Assembly: GCA_029262375.1 (NCBI GenBank)
Contig: JAJCZM010000051.1
Location: forward strand, 1-64,000
Direction of reading: 5' to 3'
Source of the DNA: Deltaproteobacteria bacterium
GTDB taxonomy: Bacteria; Desulfobacterota; Binatia; UBA1149; SPBQ01
Length of the DNA stretch: 64,000 nt
Both the position numbers and the translations under genes were made by a program. Of the stretch, positions 14,601 through 22,091 are shown piece by piece (the first letter of the stretch is position 1; each line of letters starts with the position of its first letter). The notes under the pieces were generated by a model. The model was given only the letters and a program-made list of their open reading frames with translations, was not told where the DNA came from and ran no database searches.

Positions 14601-17277
14601 GCCCGTTCCCGTCAGATACTGTCACTATTGCGGATCGTACTACGGCGATCTCGCTGCCGCCCGCCGCCGCAACCTGATCGAACGCGCTGTAGTAGACGCT
14701 GCCCTCGAAAGAGATGTCGAGAACACGATCCCCGACGAGCGTCGTTCCATCATACGTATTGGCGAAGAATAGATTTACGAGGTAGGTCCCGTCGTCGACG
14801 TTGAGATTCCACGCGAGATCCGGGTCCGGCGTCGGGTCGGAGTGACTACACTGGAAGATATCTTCGGTTTCTTCATCCTCACAGCCGAACAGTGTCGTTA
14901 TGCCGGAGATGACGCAGGATTCGCCGCCACCGCCGATGTTGCACACGTTGGCCTTGCTCGTCTGATTGAAACCATGATCTCCCACCCACAGGTCACCGCT
15001 GCAGTCGATCTTGTCGCCGGCGCATTCGACGGTGCTCGATGCATTGGTGTTGATCCGTAACGGTTTGGCGGTGAAACTGTCGAGTGCAACCGGTCCGAAG
15101 CAGTGGTTGCGGGGATCGAACGGGCATGGGTCGGCTGTATCTTCGAGGCCGTCGTTGTCGGGGTCGCTCGCGATTGACTGACACACATCGGTCAGGGCAT
15201 TGCAGGCCTGACCTGCGGGGCAATCGTCGCTGAAATCGCAGCTACCCGCGATACAGCTGTCGGTAGTACAACTGACAACGTCGTCACAGTCCGCATTGCC
15301 GAGGCACTCGACGCACGAATCGACAGCCTCATCACAGAGTTGGCCGGTACACGGATCTCCCAGGTGGAAGTCGCAGACACCCGCTTGGCACAGATCGTTT
15401 CCGTTACAGAATGTTCCGTCGTCGCAGGGGCTGCCGTCGACGTCGGAAACGATCACACAGCTACCGGTGTCGGTATCGCAAACCCCGATATTGCACTCAT
15501 CATCCAGCTGCGTGCAGTCGGTTGCTACGCCCGGTTGGCAATCACCGATTCCGTTGCAGACCTCGTCTCCATTGCAGGGATTGCCGTCGGCGCACGAGGT
15601 CCCGGCCGGCTGGCCGTCACAAGACACTGCCAGGATGGTCCTTTCGGACATCTCCATGAGATACCCGTAGTCGGGACCGGCGATGTCGGGCAGAGGATTC
15701 CCTTGCCCATCCTCGGTCCACTGTTTCGCGTCGACGAGGAAACGGAAAGCGCGACGATAGATCAGACGTGCACGGACGCTGAGGGCGCCGCCTCCCGCGG
15801 GGACGTCGAACGAGTAGTCGGTGACGTCCGTTTCCAGAGCCGGGATACGAGTGTCGAACTGAATTCCTGTAGCGTCGGTGAAGAAGGTTGGGCCGTTGCC
15901 CGACGCATCGTGGTTCAACTTCGCGTAGAACTTGCCGGGGAGACCCGCGTAGTAGCCCTGCGCCGGATCTCCGATACCGCCGAGGTCATGGATCTCCTGT
16001 ACACCCGTATGTACGAGCGGTAAGCCATCGCCATCTCGCCAAGCTTCGACGAGTAGGATCATGTTGCGAACGGTTACACCGGTGGGCACGTGATGTCCCG
16101 TGTGCGCGTTGGTGACGGCCACGGTAACTTCCAGTGTGTCTCCGGTGATCTGAGTATCGATGCTCAGTTCGGCGGCATTTTCCAGGTACTCGGCGGTCGT
16201 CCCCCGGATTTCGTGGCTCCTGATGGTATTCGGATCTCGGGTCAGGCTGATCACGCTGCAGGCACTGTCGGTGCCCGAGGGAGGCATGTGGCAATCCACG
16301 CAGTCGGCGTACAACGGCGATTGCTCGTCGGCGTAAGCAGAATTCTTCCATTCGAAATACGTAGGCTCAGATACAACGCCGTTGGGTTCGTCGAAGTTGC
16401 CATCCTCGTCGGGGTCGTTCTTGTCTTGATGGCACGCGCCGCAGACCTCGGCGCCAAGCTGAGGCTGATACGACCCCCGCATCTGACTCGGGATGTTGTA
16501 GTCGGTATCGCCGAGCATTCCGTACTGTACCTGATCGACGACGGGCCCCGCCGGGCGCGTAAACGTCACGGTGCCGGGATAGAGTCCCGGATGATTCAAC
16601 TTGCTCTCGTCGATGTCCGCGAATTTGTGACAGACGTCGCATGACACCCCGTGCGCGACGCCGGGCGATGGATCATTGATGCTCAGCAGTGCCCGAAACG
16701 GCTCATCCAACCATGGCTCCGGTTGATGACAGGATGCACATTCGCTGTTGGGGTTATGGCCCGCAAAGATCGAATCGCGCAGATAGACGAATCCACCCAT
16801 ACCGCCTGGAGTGCCGGTTCCCGAGTAGATGTCTTCGACCCAGGTATTGACGCCGGCTCTCGCCATGGGCGACCCCTGCCACTCCCCATATTGCGTGGGA
16901 TGGCAACCACCGCAGACCTGCGGATCAACCAGCGTGTAGTTCGGGTCGTCGTGCTGCGGCACCGGCTCGAGCACAATGACGATGCCGGAGTCGGGTACGG
17001 ACGCCGTGACGGAGACGTTGTAGTAGCCCTTCTTTGCCGCCACGACGGTGAGTCCCGAGCCCGTGGCGTCACCAAGCCAGAAGGTTCCGTCTGCGGCGGT
17101 GGTCGTCGAAACTCCGGTCGCCTGAACGGAGACCAAAGCGCTCCCGACCGGCGTGAGATCAGTCAGGACCACGCTGCCCGACAGCTGAGCCAACGCAGAT
17201 GACGAAGCCAGCACCGAGCAAAGCACGGCAGCCGCAAAGAAGTAGATGCATGCGCGTAGACGCGAAGCGATAAGCAT
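8623..17277 (-). CDS. Giant secreted multihaem cytochrome / PQQ-type dehydrogenase / malectin-repeat protein
   Basis: An uninterrupted frame of about 2884 residues with a signal peptide (MLIASRL..., ending ASSSALA). Modules in order: a carboxypeptidase-regulatory-like beta domain (about 35-110); a cytochrome c554-like module with five CxxCH haem sites (about 122-330) followed by a beta domain with HTGHHVPTG; Cys-rich repeats; malectin-like module 1 (about 720-915); a sGDH/PQQ-type propeller (about 940-1300) with CCHYGGGLDFGPDG and GLRNPWRAYW; a PKD domain (about 1305-1400); malectin 2 (about 1600-1795); a cytochrome module with two CxxCH (about 1917 and 2023); malectin 3 (about 2280-2470); and a Cys-rich, dockerin-like C-terminus. 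Thrombospondin-3-like 'DPDNDGLxDxxDPCP' stretches precede the malectins. AAGG lies 6 nt before the ATG at 17277. Inferred role: an extracellular glycan-binding sugar oxidase that passes electrons to its own haems. No family name covers the whole protein. Confidence 0.85.
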   Translation of the reverse strand: MLIASRLRACIYFFAAAVLCSVLASSSALAQLSGSVVLTDLTPVGSALVSVQATGVSTTTAADGTFWLGDATGSGLTVVAAKKGYYNVSVTASVPDSGIVIVLEPVPQHDDPNYTLVDPQVCGGCHPTQYGEWQGSPMARAGVNTWVEDIYSGTGTPGGMGGFVYLRDSIFAGHNPNSECASCHQPEPWLDEPFRALLSINDPSPGVAHGVSCDVCHKFADIDESKLNHPGLYPGTVTFTRPAGPVVDQVQYGMLGDTDYNIPSQMRGSYQPQLGAEVCGACHQDKNDPDEDGNFDEPNGVVSEPTYFEWKNSAYADEQSPLYADCVDCHMPPSGTDSACSVISLTRDPNTIRSHEIRGTTAEYLENAAELSIDTQITGDTLEVTVAVTNAHTGHHVPTGVTVRNMILLVEAWRDGDGLPLVHTGVQEIHDLGGIGDPAQGYYAGLPGKFYAKLNHDASGNGPTFFTDATGIQFDTRIPALETDVTDYSFDVPAGGGALSVRARLIYRRAFRFLVDAKQWTEDGQGNPLPDIAGPDYGYLMEMSERTILAVSCDGQPAGTSCADGNPCNGDEVCNGIGDCQPGVATDCTQLDDECNIGVCDTDTGSCVIVSDVDGSPCDDGTFCNGNDLCQAGVCDFHLGDPCTGQLCDEAVDSCVECLGNADCDDVVSCTTDSCIAGSCDFSDDCPAGQACNALTDVCQSIASDPDNDGLEDTADPCPFDPRNHCFGPVALDSFTAKPLRINTNASSTVECAGDKIDCSGDLWVGDHGFNQTSKANVCNIGGGGESCVISGITTLFGCEDEETEDIFQCSHSDPTPDPDLAWNLNVDDGTYLVNLFFANTYDGTTLVGDRVLDISFEGSVYYSAFDQVAAAGGSEIAVVRSAIVTVSDGNGLDIEFGRVQDSPSVQAIEVLGSDASTCATTLVCPDHATCNAETGICDVKPDFATEAVATALDRPTSLEFLPDGRVIVLEKDGHLVIVDPTVTPATVAPYMLVPNVLNTSEAGMLDIVLDPDFETNGFFYLYFAWNGNNTHRVSRFTHLGDTGDPTSAVLIWEDDQPFEKCCHYGGGLDFGPDGKLYLSLGEKYFPERAQDMTLAGGKVIRINPDGSIPLDNPFVDNACDVSGGPCMSAADCGAGETCVLGPNYDAIWALGLRNPWRAYWDEPTGRYFIGDFGLDTYETLNLGEAGANYGWPMCEGDCNQPATLVDPIFTYQHVGGGFGIVGGGVYHGLAFPVGMHGAFFYGDYVAGMISYLTFDVTGTIVMGNFKLTDEAGAVVALDIGPDGAIYWVDHISGELRRMTFDDGNLAPVITQASADPLSGPQGTTVTFTGDADDNENDPLTYHWTFGDGGEDFGKIVAHEYTTSGPYSAQLAVSDASHTVASDPIPIMIGNPPIASITLPIDASLFSAGDTIAYAGNGTDLDETLGTDAFEWVIELKHGDVTQLQFGPSPGMSGSFDAPATGYPYGGSARFRVTLTVTDSDGLTDSTYVEILPDLVTVTMDTSPTGLNVVLGGSTVATPFVFQEAKGFIVGLDAPSPQCASEVEQTWSAWSDAGAQAHDVTVPNTDVSYTATFLGGGQCATPGDLDNDGLLDLSDPCPNDPRNLCFGPVARDRTLATDMRINAHSAAAVCSGSKTDCNGDVWVGDFGYNVGSNNAECNLNGGGDLCVVSGLDAIFGCDGSAASTQDLFQCEHFDKASVPNLIYDFDVADGRYLVNLFFANTFDGTTQPGDRVFDIQIEGATTYAGFDQVAIAGGSGVGVVRSALIDVVDSNGLQIELLHMGTGDPAIKAIEVLEEQGLACTTNTDCDDTNACTQDLCTANTCGNDPGPFEGAGCDDANPCTTTDVCSAGNCTGSGDPCPGQLCDEVSGACLPIPGGNGLIGGLLYDKWWLINGAPEPTGDHPLYPVGALMSGSTTYRCKECHGWDYKGLDGAYSSGSHFTGIIGVHGSLLTPSEMFELIKSDAIPNGHGFANFGLMDEDIVDLVQFLQDRTIDTAAFIDPIGLFLGDDVSGEAMYLSAGPGAPCVTCHGLDGTALNFGTPEAPDWLGTHAVENPWEVLHKIRFGNPGTFMPGWLSAGGLDQESADIGRYIQLNFPIECMDAGHCDDGNVCTVDTCVAGLCDHDGVPQEGVACDDGFFCSTVSACAAGVCTGSGDACPGAFCDEIGDVCVDCLVDADCANGAFCDGAETCQAAMCVGGSDPCPGQTCDESNDLCIPCSSNGDCFDDVACTDDLCTAGACSNPDNCPLFEGCNVVTESCEIVSGDPDNDGLGDGNDPCPDDPRNLCFGSVAVDQTAAIDIRINAHAESATCSGTRVDCNGDVWTADFGYNRDNDNAECNLGGGGELCVITGIATIFGCDSDDTEDLFQCEHFDKSALPELIYDFDVPNGQYLINFLFANTFTGTDQPGERAFDIAAESALVYDDFDQVAAAGGSGVAVVRSAIVNVTDGDGLQIEFLHDIAGDPSLKALEVLSGASSPVCTTNGDCDDFAFCNGAEICSAGNCLAGSAPCTAQEVCDETGDTCDTCASVTIANSVQCYTSRTCLVPLNLATNGLAIADITSTITATSTITCGDTCSTGPASSNGTCTSDAPNCGFDVSDTVTPIEAFGDGEIAELTIECTQEAASQQLCLNGTALALTDTSGAPSCSDDCVNFDCNTCMSGDCNQNAILDAADPLCAVLCTIGQGPAGADCVCAADCNCLLGTEASDPICSVLRQLGLFAPDTCSGAAGGALGYGDPTAMASTSPPGPQVVVSAPTVGDKGRAAYDVRLRDAGATVTGGLQVTLRSNDRVGRVKISRRLRGRGFSMHVSRASHDEATALILPPLVHGQIAPMNRGIALRVKLPNVSQELSVTDIELGSVEGLPLQQSGMTRRTATRTHGRKRGAGN
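9865..10440 (-). other. Malectin-like module 3 (domain of the giant protein)
   Basis: The third copy begins LCFGSVAVDQ, with RINAHAES, CNGDVWTADFGYN, GQYLINFLFANTFTGT, ERAFDIAAE and LKALEVLSG. It is followed by Cys-rich repeats and a C-terminal region holding CNQNAILDAADPLC, a degenerate dockerin-like loop. Confidence 0.7.
11194..11526 (-). other. Two-haem cytochrome c module (domain of the giant protein)
   Basis: Two CxxCH sites: CKECH at 11512-11526 (YRCKECHGWDYKG) and CVTCH at 11194-11208 (APCVTCHGLDGT), about 105 residues apart. Each is followed by a HGxDG-type segment as in small cytochrome c domains. Helical segments around them (MFELIKSD, DIVDLVQFLQDR) fit class I folds. This pair lies about 1600 residues from the five-haem module. 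Confidence 0.8.
11900..12480 (-). other. Malectin-like module 2 (domain of the giant protein)
   Basis: The second copy begins LCFGPVARDR and shares with copies 1 and 3 the elements RINAHS, CNGDVWVGDFGYN, CEHFDK, GRYLVNLFFANTFDGT and KAIEVLEE. It is clearly closer to copy 3 than to copy 1, which suggests a recent internal duplication. Confidence 0.7.
13380..14460 (-). other. PQQ-type sugar dehydrogenase propeller (domain of the giant protein)
   Basis: About 360 residues of the GSDH/soluble glucose dehydrogenase type: RPTSLEFLPDGRVIVLEKDG at the start, then CCHYGGGLDFGPDGKLYLSLGE, where the His matches the catalytic base of sGDH, then GLRNPWRAYWDEPTGRYFIGD, matching the Arg that contacts PQQ. 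GGGVYHGLAFP and a GDYVAG element close the barrel. Residue matching is from family memory, not alignment. Confidence 0.75.
14540..15110 (-). other. Malectin-like module 1 (domain of the giant protein)
   Basis: This module begins CFGPVALDS and contains RINTNAS, GDLWVGDHGFN, GTYLVNLFFANTYDGT, GDRVLDISFEG and VQAIEVLGS. These elements match the malectin carbohydrate-binding fold (INxG-like strand, Y.V.L.FAE-like strand, FDI..EG, and a closing I.AIE strand). It is preceded by a thrombospondin-3-like calcium loop. Confidence 0.7.
16288..16914 (-). other. Five-haem cytochrome c module (domain of the giant protein)
   Basis: Five CxxCH codon sets: CGGCH at 16900-16914, CASCH at 16726-16740, CDVCH at 16627-16641, CGACH at 16429-16443 and CVDCH at 16288-16302. 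Spacing and context (QYGEWQGSPMA, SCDVCHKF, DCHMPP) resemble cytochrome c554-type multihaem proteins. Covalent haem requires export and a Ccm system, which is not in this window. Confidence 0.85.
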
Positions 17278-17656
17278 ACCCAACCTTCGAAAAGCAGGGC
17301 GAGGATATATGTATACGCACTCAGCTACTGAAATACGGACCGCTTCGTGCGAGTGCATCCGTGCCTGCACGACTCTTGATCAGCAGCATCCGTGCCACCT
17401 GTTCTGCGATGCAGCCTCGCGTCGAAGATCCAGGAGTTTTCGCTCCCTATTCGCGGTGCTGTGTATTGGTATTGTGCATGTGAACCAGAGCGTGAGGAGT
17501 TGGGTTCCTAGAAGTGAAAACGGATGCCCACCATGAGTCTCACTACTGAGAAAACACGCGGCTCGTGACCAATGATCTACTGATAGATGAAGCTGCCAAC
17601 GCTAATGGGCGGTGCGTGATCAGCGGTCCGAGCGTCTCGCCCCAGTGCCCCTCACC
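17278..17656. other. Intergenic region upstream of the giant gene
   Basis: 379 bp between the giant gene's start and the stop of the minus-strand WS/DGAT gene. It must carry the giant gene's promoter. On the minus strand an AT-rich GTATACATATAT stretch at about 17308-17319, roughly 30-40 bp before the ATG, is a possible -10 region. I see no gene, repeat or clear terminator here. Confidence 0.4.
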
Positions 17657-19060
17657 TCAGCTCGTCGAAACAGCTCTAGATAGTTCTGACAGCGACTCGC
17701 GCAAGCAGTCGGTAACGCCGTGAGCATCAGGGACCGATTCACGGCTTGCCAGAACTGTGAACGCCAAGTCGTCAGCGTAGCTCCAAGCAGTAATGTTGAT
17801 GCCTATTCCTTCGACGATCGGGCCCACCGAGTACAAACTACGTAGGCGCGTGCCGGCGACGTAGAGCCGCTCGCTCGGACCGCGAACGTTCGACACGACT
17901 GCGTTGGCGGCCGGCCGATGTTTCGCCGCCAACCCCGTACGTGCGTAGAGCCGCACCATCATGCTGTAGGGACGAGGCGGCACGTACTCTGCCCATTCGA
18001 GCATGATGCTTGCGCCGAAGCGCTCGTGGTTGGCTTTGGCAACGGCCATCTTGTCGTGAATCGCCCGTACTCGTTCGACCGGATCGTCTATATCCGTGCA
18101 TAGCGATGTAAACAGATTAGAGAGGCGATTGCCGGCCAAGCGCGCGTCGTCGTCCACCCCCGGCGTGGCGACCGGGATGGTCGCAGCCAGAGACCTCGAC
18201 GGTCGCTCGCCACGCTGTTCCAGGAAGCGGCGAAGAGTACCGCCGACGACCGCCAGCACGACGTCATTGAGCGTGACGCCGAGCGCAGACTTGATCGCCA
18301 GTACTTCGGCCAAGGGGACGTCGGCCGTGGCAAAAGAACGGGCCGGCGTGAGTCCACGGTTAAGCGACGTACTCGGGCCTTCGAAAGGATGCGGAGCCGG
18401 AGTTCCTCCGCCAAGCTGGTGGCGGACGAGCCGCCATAGGCCCATGAGTGTCTTCCACACGAGCGGTACGAACTTGAAAAGCGTGCGCAAGTGATCCTTT
18501 AGGGCATCACGCAGCAGCGTCCTTGCCGATGGAACCGGTTCCGGATGCCAGGGGACGACGGCGGGCGACGGATCTTCGGCCTCGTTGTGAGCGCTCATCA
18601 CATTCGCGAGCAGATGGGCCGCGGCGACACCGTCCGCCACCGAGTGATGAATCTTCGCGACGTAGACCATCGCGCCGTTGGCCAGGCCTTCGAGTCGCCA
18701 GACCTCCCAAAGCGGATGGCGATGATCGAGACTATGACTGGCGATGTCCGCGATGACGTCGTCCACTTCGCGCATGCCTCCCGGCGCCGGAATGGCGGCG
18801 CTGCGAAGGTGGTAGGTGATGTCGAAGTCCGGATCTTCGATCCAGACCGGGTGGTGAAAACCGAGAGGTACATCCACGATCCGGCGTCGAAACGGAGGCA
18901 GCAAATGAAGGCGCTTGGCGAGTTCGTCGCGGAAGCGTTCAAACGTATCGGGGCCGCTGCCAGGGAGCGGTTCGATGACCGCCACCTTGAGCGTGTGCAT
19001 GTGAATCGACGGCGTCTCACCGTGCAGGAAGGTCGCGTCCAGACCACTCAGGCGTTGCAT
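17657..19060 (-). CDS. Wax ester synthase/diacylglycerol acyltransferase (WS/DGAT)
   Basis: A 467-residue bifunctional acyltransferase of the bacterial WS/DGAT family, which transfers acyl-CoA to fatty alcohols or diacylglycerol at the membrane to make storage lipid. The active-site motif HHSVADG lies near residue 138. The N-terminal MQRLSGLDATFLHGETPSIHMH and the C-terminal SNVRGPSE and GPIVEGIGINITAWSY blocks are all family hallmarks. Length is normal. It diverges across about 60 bp from a fatty-acyl-CoA ligase that could supply its donor. A second WS/DGAT domain is encoded 5 kb away. Confidence 0.93.
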   Translation of the reverse strand: MQRLSGLDATFLHGETPSIHMHTLKVAVIEPLPGSGPDTFERFRDELAKRLHLLPPFRRRIVDVPLGFHHPVWIEDPDFDITYHLRSAAIPAPGGMREVDDVIADIASHSLDHRHPLWEVWRLEGLANGAMVYVAKIHHSVADGVAAAHLLANVMSAHNEAEDPSPAVVPWHPEPVPSARTLLRDALKDHLRTLFKFVPLVWKTLMGLWRLVRHQLGGGTPAPHPFEGPSTSLNRGLTPARSFATADVPLAEVLAIKSALGVTLNDVVLAVVGGTLRRFLEQRGERPSRSLAATIPVATPGVDDDARLAGNRLSNLFTSLCTDIDDPVERVRAIHDKMAVAKANHERFGASIMLEWAEYVPPRPYSMMVRLYARTGLAAKHRPAANAVVSNVRGPSERLYVAGTRLRSLYSVGPIVEGIGINITAWSYADDLAFTVLASRESVPDAHGVTDCLRESLSELSRAVSTS

Positions 19061-19120
19061 CGGCTCCTCACGGTACTCCGATTATCACGTGGCCGGATTG
19101 TGTGGTAGCTAGTCCCCATC

Positions 19121-20869
19121 TTGGAAGTACGCGCGTACATACGCCTAGTTCGGGACCTTCCCACGCTCGCCCCGTGGACGCGCACGAGTCCAGCACACAT
19201 GCTCTCGCTGCGCGCGCGCAAGGCGCCCGACGACTTGGCGCTGGCGTATCTCGACCAGCGCTACTCCTGGGCCGACGTGGATCGTCGTGCCTCGATCTAC
19301 CAGCAGGTTTTCGCCGACGACGGCGTTGGGCGAGGTGACGTCGTTGCGATGATGATGGACAATCGCCCCGACTACCTGTTTGCGCTGCTCGGTCTCAGCA
19401 AAATCGGCGCGATCGGCGCGTTGATCAACACCAATCTGAGCGGCAAAGCGCTCGCGCACGCGATTACCGTCGCCAACGCGAAGAAGGTTCTGGCCGGATC
19501 CGAACACATGGCGAGTGTCGCGGACGTCATCGGCGGCCTCGAAGGTTTCGATCCGTTGCGGGATTTCTACGTGCACGCGGAGTCCGATGCTTCGCCGGAG
19601 TGCACCACCGGCGCGCAGGACCTCAACGAGAGGATCGAGACCACGCGTCCCGGCACGCAGCTCGACCCGCGGCGCCGCGCGGACGACGTCTTCTGCTACA
19701 TCTATACGTCGGGAACCACCGGCCTGCCGAAGGCCGCGATCATTCGCAATCAGCGTTATCTAGGCGCGGCTCTGACGTTCGGGCACCTGATGCATCGTTG
19801 CGGTCCCGGCGACGTGATCTACGTACCGTTACCTCTATACCATTCGAATGCGTTGATGCTCAGCTGGGGATCGGCGCTGGTCACGGGCGCCGGCCTTGCT
19901 CTACGTCGCAAGTTCTCGGCGTCCGCTTTCTGGGACGACGTTCGCAAGTACGGCGCCACTTCGTTCGTCTATATCGGTGAGCTGTGTCGTTACCTGCTCA
20001 ACTCGCCCGAGCGCGAGGGGGAGGCCGATCATCGCTTACGTGTTGCGGTTGGTAATGGGCTCCGCCCCGACATTTGGGAGGCGTTTCAAACGCGATTCAA
20101 CGTACCTCTCGTGCGTGAGTTCTACGGGTCGACCGAAGGCAACGCGCCGACGCTGAACCTTGCGGGCAAGCCCGGCATGATCGGTCGTCTCGGCAGGGGC
20201 CAAGCCGTCGTTCGTTGTAATCCGGACAGCGGCGAGATGCTCCGCAACGCTTCAGGGTTTTGCGAGCGCATCGGCCCCGGCGAAATCGGATTGCTCGTCG
20301 GTCGAATCTCCGCTGTCGCGAGCTTCGACGGATACGTCGATAAGAAAGCTTCGGACAGTAAGGTCACTACCGGTGTGTTCACGCGCGGTGACCGTTACTT
20401 CAACACCGGCGACCTCGTTCAGCTGCATGCGGGCCGCTGGTTGTCGTTCGCCGATCGCTTGGGAGACACATTTCGTTGGAAGGGCGAGAACGTCTCGACC
20501 ACCGAGGTCAGCGAACTCCTGTGCGCAGCCCCCGGCGTGCTGGAAGCGAACGTCTACGGCGTCGAAGTGCCGGGGGCCGACGGTCGCGCCGGTATGGCGG
20601 CGCTACGAACAGATGAGAACTTCGATTTGGATTCCTTCGCGACGCATGTGGTAAGCCATCTCGCGGCCTATCAGCGCCCTGTGTTCCTGCGCATGCTCGC
20701 GACGGAAATGCGTGTGACCGGTACGCTGAAGCAACAGAAGGTCGACTACCGCGACGAAGGTTACGATCCCACCGCAGTGAGTGACCCGCTCTACATATTG
20801 ACCGGCGATCGCTACGAGAATTTGGATGCGGCACGCTACGCGCGGCTGTCGCAGTCTGTCGGCGGCTGA
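19121..20869 (+). CDS. Very-long/long-chain acyl-CoA synthetase (FadD6/FATP-type)
   Basis: A 582-residue AMP-forming ligase that activates fatty acids to acyl-CoA. The ATP/AMP motif YIYTSGTTGLPK is near residue 193, the FYGSTEGN motif follows, and the C-terminal adenylation motifs are TGDLVQLHAG, DRLGDTFRWKGENVSTTEV and a Lys-bearing TGTLKQQKVDYRDEGYDP. This set is typical of the FATP/FadD6 branch. The only start before the conserved region is a TTG at 19121; the first ATG (19198) would cut into conserved sequence. Divergent from the WS/DGAT gene, suggesting supply of acyl-CoA for wax or triacylglycerol synthesis. Confidence 0.9.
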   Translation: MEVRAYIRLVRDLPTLAPWTRTSPAHMLSLRARKAPDDLALAYLDQRYSWADVDRRASIYQQVFADDGVGRGDVVAMMMDNRPDYLFALLGLSKIGAIGALINTNLSGKALAHAITVANAKKVLAGSEHMASVADVIGGLEGFDPLRDFYVHAESDASPECTTGAQDLNERIETTRPGTQLDPRRRADDVFCYIYTSGTTGLPKAAIIRNQRYLGAALTFGHLMHRCGPGDVIYVPLPLYHSNALMLSWGSALVTGAGLALRRKFSASAFWDDVRKYGATSFVYIGELCRYLLNSPEREGEADHRLRVAVGNGLRPDIWEAFQTRFNVPLVREFYGSTEGNAPTLNLAGKPGMIGRLGRGQAVVRCNPDSGEMLRNASGFCERIGPGEIGLLVGRISAVASFDGYVDKKASDSKVTTGVFTRGDRYFNTGDLVQLHAGRWLSFADRLGDTFRWKGENVSTTEVSELLCAAPGVLEANVYGVEVPGADGRAGMAALRTDENFDLDSFATHVVSHLAAYQRPVFLRMLATEMRVTGTLKQQKVDYRDEGYDPTAVSDPLYILTGDRYENLDAARYARLSQSVGG

Positions 20870-20908
20870 GGCCTATCTTGCGCGCGAGTGTCCGGCGGAC
20901 CAATCGAT

Positions 20909-22084
20909 TCAGGCCGCGCACGCGACCGCACGCTGCGACATACTGAGCGCGCGCATTCCACCGCGCAGCGTGTTGCGATCGTGTCCGTCGGTCAGGAAGG
21001 CGAACGACAGCCCCGTGGCGGGATCGGCCCAGCCTACCTGACCGCCCATGCCGAGATGGCCGAATGCGCCGGGCGAATTGCTCTCGGCGAATCCGCGATA
21101 GAAGCGATCATCGTCACCGGCCACGACGATGCCGAGGCCTCGATTGGCGGCCTTGCGCGTCATTGGGTCGATCAGGTCACCGGTTCTTACGCGTCGCGCC
21201 CACGAAAGCGTCGGCTCCGACCAGATCCGATCGCCGCCGCAGGAACCGCCGGAGGAACCGCCGTGGAGAAGGCCTTGGTAAAACAACGCCAAATCGCTCG
21301 CTGTCATGATGCCACCACCGCCGGGAACACCGACCGCGTGGTACTCGTGGCTGTTGTACAGATCTGCAACCTTATCTTCGGGCGCGTCGTTGTCCGGCGG
21401 GCGAACCGTATCGTTCGCGATTTGCTCGTCGGTGCGCGCGTCGCCAACCCATGTGAAGTCGGCGACTCGATTTTCCAAGTCGGCCGCCAATCCGAGGTGG
21501 AAGTCTCCGAGTTGGAGCGGATCAAGTATGCGCGTTCGCACGAAGTCACGAAAATCGGTTTGCGTACAACGTTCGATGATCTCCGCAACCACCCACATCG
21601 ACGACGCTGCGTGGTAGGTGAAACGGCTGCCCGGTTCCCAGTCGAGGTGCCAGTCGGCGAATTGCTGTAAGCGATACGTTCGATCTTCCCAGTCGAGCGG
21701 TCGAAACGGAGCGAACGGGAAACCTGCGGTATGGGTGAGAAGGTGCTCGACCAGAACGCTGTGCTTAGCATTCGCCGCAAACTCAGGAATCCATCGCGCG
21801 ACACGATCGGCCACGTCGACCCGTCGCTCCTGGACGAGCAGCCAGATCGCAGATGCCATGAGCGCCTTGGTCGTAGAGAAGCCTTGGTACAGCGTGTCGT
21901 TGGTAGCCTCAAGGCTGCCGGTACAGGTTGTCGCTCGGCCGAATGTCCGTGCGACGGCTACCTGGCCGTGGCGCGCGAGCGCGATCTGAAGCGACGGCAA
22001 CTCGCCCTCGAGGACAAAGCGCTGCGCGCGTTCCGCCAGGCGCTCGACGGCCAACGGGTCCAGCCCTGAGTCGTCGGCGGGCAT
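20909..22084 (-). CDS. Beta-lactamase-fold serine hydrolase (EstB-like esterase)
   Basis: A 391-residue serine hydrolase of the class C beta-lactamase/esterase group. The nucleophile motif is STTK near residue 70. The second motif, usually YSN, reads YHA (FTYHAASSMW), and the third is GHLGMGGQ. Loss of the Asn in motif two argues for esterase rather than beta-lactamase activity. No signal peptide is evident, so it is probably cytoplasmic. It follows the hydrolase-WS/DGAT fusion by 7 bp on the same strand, so it is probably the last gene of a lipid operon and may act on ester lipids. Confidence 0.88.
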   Translation of the reverse strand: MPADDSGLDPLAVERLAERAQRFVLEGELPSLQIALARHGQVAVARTFGRATTCTGSLEATNDTLYQGFSTTKALMASAIWLLVQERRVDVADRVARWIPEFAANAKHSVLVEHLLTHTAGFPFAPFRPLDWEDRTYRLQQFADWHLDWEPGSRFTYHAASSMWVVAEIIERCTQTDFRDFVRTRILDPLQLGDFHLGLAADLENRVADFTWVGDARTDEQIANDTVRPPDNDAPEDKVADLYNSHEYHAVGVPGGGGIMTASDLALFYQGLLHGGSSGGSCGGDRIWSEPTLSWARRVRTGDLIDPMTRKAANRGLGIVVAGDDDRFYRGFAESNSPGAFGHLGMGGQVGWADPATGLSFAFLTDGHDRNTLRGGMRALSMSQRAVACAA

Positions 22085-22091
22085 TCAGGCT

